DNA from: Candidatus Leptovillus gracilis
Lineage (GTDB): Bacteria; Chloroflexota; Anaerolineae; Promineifilales; Promineifilaceae
Assembly (NCBI GenBank): GCA_016716065.1
Contig: JADJXA010000007.1
Coordinates: 62,001 to 126,000 of the forward strand
Length of the DNA: 64,000 nucleotides
Direction of reading: 5' to 3'
This document shows positions 61,104-64,000 of the stretch, piece after piece. The translations under genes were made by a program, and so were the position numbers. Below the pieces are notes generated by a model. It worked only from the letters and a program-made list of their open reading frames with translations. It searched no databases and had not been told where the DNA came from. Position 1 is the first letter of the stretch; every line of letters begins with the position of its first letter.

Positions 61104-63659
61104 TCAAGAGTCAACAATTGATCCGTTTAACATCCGCAGCAGGCGACGAGTGACGCCCTTTGTCTCCGGGCCAATTTCCCCCGGCGGGCCGACGCAGGCC
61201 GGGCAGCCATCGCGGCAGCGGCAGTCCGTTACCAGTTCCAGGGCGGCGTCCAGCAGCGTGTCGTGCAGTTCATAGAGGCGCTGGCTAAAGCCGACGCCGG
61301 CCGCCACCCGCTCATAGACCACCACCGTTGGCGCTTGTGTGAGGGGACTGCGGCTTTCGGCCGTGACCTGGATGTCGCCCGGATCGCACATCAGGAACAG
61401 GGGAGCCAGGTTACCCAGCGCATAGGCCAGCCCGCCCAGCGCCGAGCGCGTCTGCTGCCCGGCTTCGGCCTGGCGGTGGCAGGAGGGGCAGAGCGTGACC
61501 AGGTTTTCCAGCTTGTTGGCGTCCAGGTAGTTCTCGTTCACGTCGCGCACGTAGCTAAATTCGCGGAACGGCCGTTTATGATGCACATGGAGTAACACCC
61601 CATCCCCACCCGCGCCACAAATCTGGCAGCGACGGCCGTCGCGCTCCAGCGCCTTCTGCCGCTGTGTTTGCCAGTTCGGGCCATAATCATTCGGCCGCAG
61701 CAAAATCCCCGCGTCGTACAATTTCTCCGTCAGCGCCTCGCCAAAGATCAGCCAGTAGCCGTCTGTCTCCAGCGTCATCTCTGGCAAATCAATCTCGCCA
61801 AACCCCAACGTCTCCTGCGTATAGCGCTTAATCCGCCGGTAGCCCGTCGCCTTCGTCACCACCGTCACCTCGCCCCACGCGCGGTACAAATTGTCAATTG
61901 TCAATTGATTGTCTTCCGTCGCCCGCAATTCCCGAATCGTGCTGCCCACACTGGCCTGCGTGTAATAGTCCACGTCCACCGGGCGCACATAGGCGATACG
62001 GCCGTCCCAATCCAGATGCTCCACCAGATAACTTCGCGCCAGGTGCATGTAGATGGCCCCCTCGAACACCACCGTCGGCGCGCGCTCCAAATCCACCTCG
62101 CCGATGGCCCGCGTCTTCGTCTCGTCCAACTCGTGGCCCAAATCGTGGACGATGACGTTGTCGTCGCCGCTGGTGCGCAGGGATACGGCCGTGGCCGGCG
62201 CTCCTTCACCCACATAATGATACTGCTGCCGCGTTTTGTGCAGCAGTCCCTCCGCTTCCAGGGCGTGCAGCAAAATCTCGGCCGGTTGGCCGCCAAATTG
62301 CTCATCGGCGCGGAAGGGCAGTTCGTAGGCAGCGCAAAGCAGGTGGCGGACCATGATGCGCAGGTTGTCGGGATTGGTCAGCGCGTGTTCCGGCGTCTGG
62401 CCGAAGAGATAACGCGGATGAAGGCAAATGTACTGGTCGAGCGGGTTGTTGCTGGCGACCATGACGGCCGCCGACTGCGCCGCCCGCCGCCCGGCGCGGC
62501 CAATCTGCTGCCACGTCGAGGCGATGGAGCCGGGATAACCCGTCAGCACGGCCGCATCCAGTTCACCAATGTCTATGCCCAGTTCCAGGGCGTTGGTGGC
62601 GACCACGCCGCGCAGCGCGCCGCTGCGTAAACCATGCTCAATATCGCGCCGCTCCAGGGGTAAATAGCCGCCGCGATAGCCGGAAACGGCCGTTGCCTCC
62701 CGTCCCAAATATTTCATCTCATCCTGCAAATAGGTCAGCAGCAGTTCCACCGTCTGCCGCGTGCGGGCAAAGGCGATGGTCTGCACATCGTGGGCCAGGA
62801 AGGTGACGGCCGCGTCGCGGGCGGCCATCACCGCGCTGCCGCGCAGCCCCAATTCGGCGTTGATGATGGGCGGGTTGTAGAGGATGACGTGCTTTTCCCC
62901 CGTCGGTGCGCCATTTTGCCCTTCACCGATGAGGGTGAACGGCCGTCCGACCAATCGTTCCGCGTGTTCTTGGGGATTGGCGATGGTCGCCGAGCAGCAA
63001 ATCACCTGCGGCTGGCTGCCGTAAAAGTCGCAAATGCGCAGCACGCGGCGCAGCACGTTGGCGACGTGGCTGCCAAACACGCCGCGATAGGTGTGGATTT
63101 CGTCCAGCACGATGAACTGCAAATTGGCGAACAGGTCGCGCCAGGTGGGATGGTAGGGCAACATGCCCGCGTGCAGCATGTCGGGGTTGCTGATGAGGAT
63201 GCCGCCGGCGCGGCGTACCTGCGCCCGGCGGCTTTGCGGCGTGTCGCCATCGTAGGTATGCACCTCGATGGGCAGTTTGCCCGCGCTGAGGATGGCGGCC
63301 GTTTCGGCGAGTTGGTCGTGGGCCAGCGCTTTGGTGGGGAAGAGGTAGAGGGCGCGGGCGGACGGCCGTACCAGCAATTTTTGCAGCACGGGCACGGTGT
63401 AGCACAACGATTTGCCTGAGGCGGTGGCCGTGGCGATGATGGTATTGTCGCCATTCAGGGCGGCGTCTATGGCGGCGGCTTGATGGGTGAAGAACTGGCT
63501 GACGCCGCGGGATTGCAGGGCGGCCAGGATACGGCCGTCAACCGGCGCGTTCACCGTCTGGAATTGGGCCGGGCGGGGGGGGAAGCGCTCCCAGGCGACG
63601 ACCTGGGAGATGAAGTCGCGGTTGAGGCGCAGTTGGGCCAAGAGGTCGGGCAGGGTCAT
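61104..63659 (-). CDS. MrfA/YprA-like DEAD/DEAH helicase with inserted HNH motif
   Basis: This 851-residue SF2 helicase has a Q-region FFTHQAAAIDAAL, motif I ATASGKSL, motif II VLDEIHTYRG, motif III CCSATIANP and motif VI QQIGRAGRR. The C-terminal DUF1998-like end has a zinc Cys set (CRCRDGCPACVGP). This is the arrangement of MrfA (YprA), involved in mitomycin-damage repair. Around residues 670-735, between the helicase body and DUF1998, an HNH nuclease-like segment is inserted (RCQICGAGGDG, HVHHKRPF, NLVTLCPSCH). The Cys pairs and His residues are intact. Unlike the neighbouring NACHT gene it is GC-rich with many ACGGCCGT copies, so it belongs to the native genome. Confidence 0.88.
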   Translation of the reverse strand: MTLPDLLAQLRLNRDFISQVVAWERFPPRPAQFQTVNAPVDGRILAALQSRGVSQFFTHQAAAIDAALNGDNTIIATATASGKSLCYTVPVLQKLLVRPSARALYLFPTKALAHDQLAETAAILSAGKLPIEVHTYDGDTPQSRRAQVRRAGGILISNPDMLHAGMLPYHPTWRDLFANLQFIVLDEIHTYRGVFGSHVANVLRRVLRICDFYGSQPQVICCSATIANPQEHAERLVGRPFTLIGEGQNGAPTGEKHVILYNPPIINAELGLRGSAVMAARDAAVTFLAHDVQTIAFARTRQTVELLLTYLQDEMKYLGREATAVSGYRGGYLPLERRDIEHGLRSGALRGVVATNALELGIDIGELDAAVLTGYPGSIASTWQQIGRAGRRAAQSAAVMVASNNPLDQYICLHPRYLFGQTPEHALTNPDNLRIMVRHLLCAAYELPFRADEQFGGQPAEILLHALEAEGLLHKTRQQYHYVGEGAPATAVSLRTSGDDNVIVHDLGHELDETKTRAIGEVDLERAPTVVFEGAIYMHLARSYLVEHLDWDGRIAYVRPVDVDYYTQASVGSTIRELRATEDNQLTIDNLYRAWGEVTVVTKATGYRRIKRYTQETLGFGEIDLPEMTLETDGYWLIFGEALTEKLYDAGILLRPNDYGPNWQTQRQKALERDGRRCQICGAGGDGVLLHVHHKRPFREFSYVRDVNENYLDANKLENLVTLCPSCHRQAEAGQQTRSALGGLAYALGNLAPLFLMCDPGDIQVTAESRSPLTQAPTVVVYERVAAGVGFSQRLYELHDTLLDAALELVTDCRCRDGCPACVGPPGEIGPETKGVTRRLLRMLNGSIVDS

Positions 63660-63721
63660 GGGGGGAGGGGGATCAAAAATGGCCGTTTCTACCCAAGGAA
63701 AACGGCCGTCCGTTCACGCGC

Positions 63722-64000
63722 TTACTGTAAAGAAGCCATAATCCGCTCAAGTTTAGGTGATAACTTGGGAATGTCCTCAATAGCCGTTTTCCAAACGACA
63801 AGCGGATTAATCACCGCATAATTATGAATGAGCTTGTTGCGCATCCCAGACATAGAACGCCAAGGGACGTCTGCTTGAGTTTCTCGGAAAGATTCTGGAA
63901 GTTTTGTTGCCGCTTCGCCTATGATCTCCAATGCACGTACAACAGCAAAGATGGTTTTTTCATCTTGTTGGAATTCGTCATAAGTCAAACCGTCAATAAA
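63722..64000 (-). CDS. HepT-like (DUF86) ribonuclease toxin, N-terminus beyond window edge
   Basis: The frame is open to the window end (FIDGLTYDEFQQDEKTIFAV at the edge) and codes for at least 92 C-terminal residues of a family about 110-120 long. ALEIIGEAATKLPESF and the catalytic RNKLIHNY (RX4HXY motif) mark it as HepT, the HEPN toxin of the MntA/HepT system. The MntA nucleotidyltransferase antitoxin is commonly adjacent and would lie beyond the right edge. Confidence 0.85.
   Translation of the reverse strand, partial: FIDGLTYDEFQQDEKTIFAVVRALEIIGEAATKLPESFRETQADVPWRSMSGMRNKLIHNYAVINPLVVWKTAIEDIPKLSPKLERIMASLQ

Overview
The window looks like chromosomal DNA of an uncultured Chloroflexota bacterium, most likely of the Anaerolineae. 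This is inferred from gene content and style: a SpoVS homologue beside dnaA, large GT39-type membrane glycosyltransferases, FG-GAP surface proteins, Thr/Pro-rich lipoproteins, an adenylate cyclase/ATPase/TPR giant, and scattered DUF-type genes. No rRNA, tRNA, CRISPR array or insertion sequence was seen. Most of the DNA is GC-rich and carries the palindrome ACGGCCGT about two to three times per kb. It is read in all frames and surfaces in proteins as TAV, NGR/DGR and RPS. Intergenic spacers often hold heptamer tandem arrays, frequently as inverted pairs.

Layout. 0-14 kb: a frameshifted YhaM-like nuclease, two overlapping membrane glycosyltransferases, a CinA-like/nucleotidyltransferase fusion, a left-handed beta-helix protein, the cyclase/ATPase/TPR protein and an FG-GAP/PKD surface protein. 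14-17.2 kb: spoVS, dnaA and a candidate oriC just downstream of dnaA. 17-30 kb: an ABC exporter, a K+-independent-type H+-pyrophosphatase, a hydrolase, an EamA transporter, then a GbsR-like regulator, cdaA, cdaR, der and a THUMP methyltransferase. 30-47 kb: lipoproteins, mtaB, uvrB, a dynamin-like GTPase, a site-2 protease, a permease/TIGR03943/TolB-like trio, a CBS-ACT protein, a degenerate PaaK-like protein and comEC. 47-56.5 kb: two paralogous response regulators, a CoA-type Nudix hydrolase, a ridA/response regulator/histidine kinase operon whose kinase is split by an in-frame TGA, efp, a LysM protein, and leuS.

The most unusual locus is leuS. The enzyme has no CP1 editing domain: 13 residues join the two halves of the catalytic core. 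Upstream on the same strand are a promoter, an apparently leaderless 33-residue leader peptide with five Leu codons in seven, and two strong hairpins, the second a terminator just before leuS. This has the form of a leucine-sensing transcription attenuator.

57-61 kb is an AT-richer island in which no ACGGCCGT was seen. It encodes one 1315-residue SMEK-like/NACHT/pentapeptide/WD40 protein, a likely acquired immune-type STAND ATPase. It is followed by an MrfA-like helicase with an inserted HNH nuclease motif and, at the edge, a partial HepT-like toxin. This end of the window reads as a small defence/conflict region.
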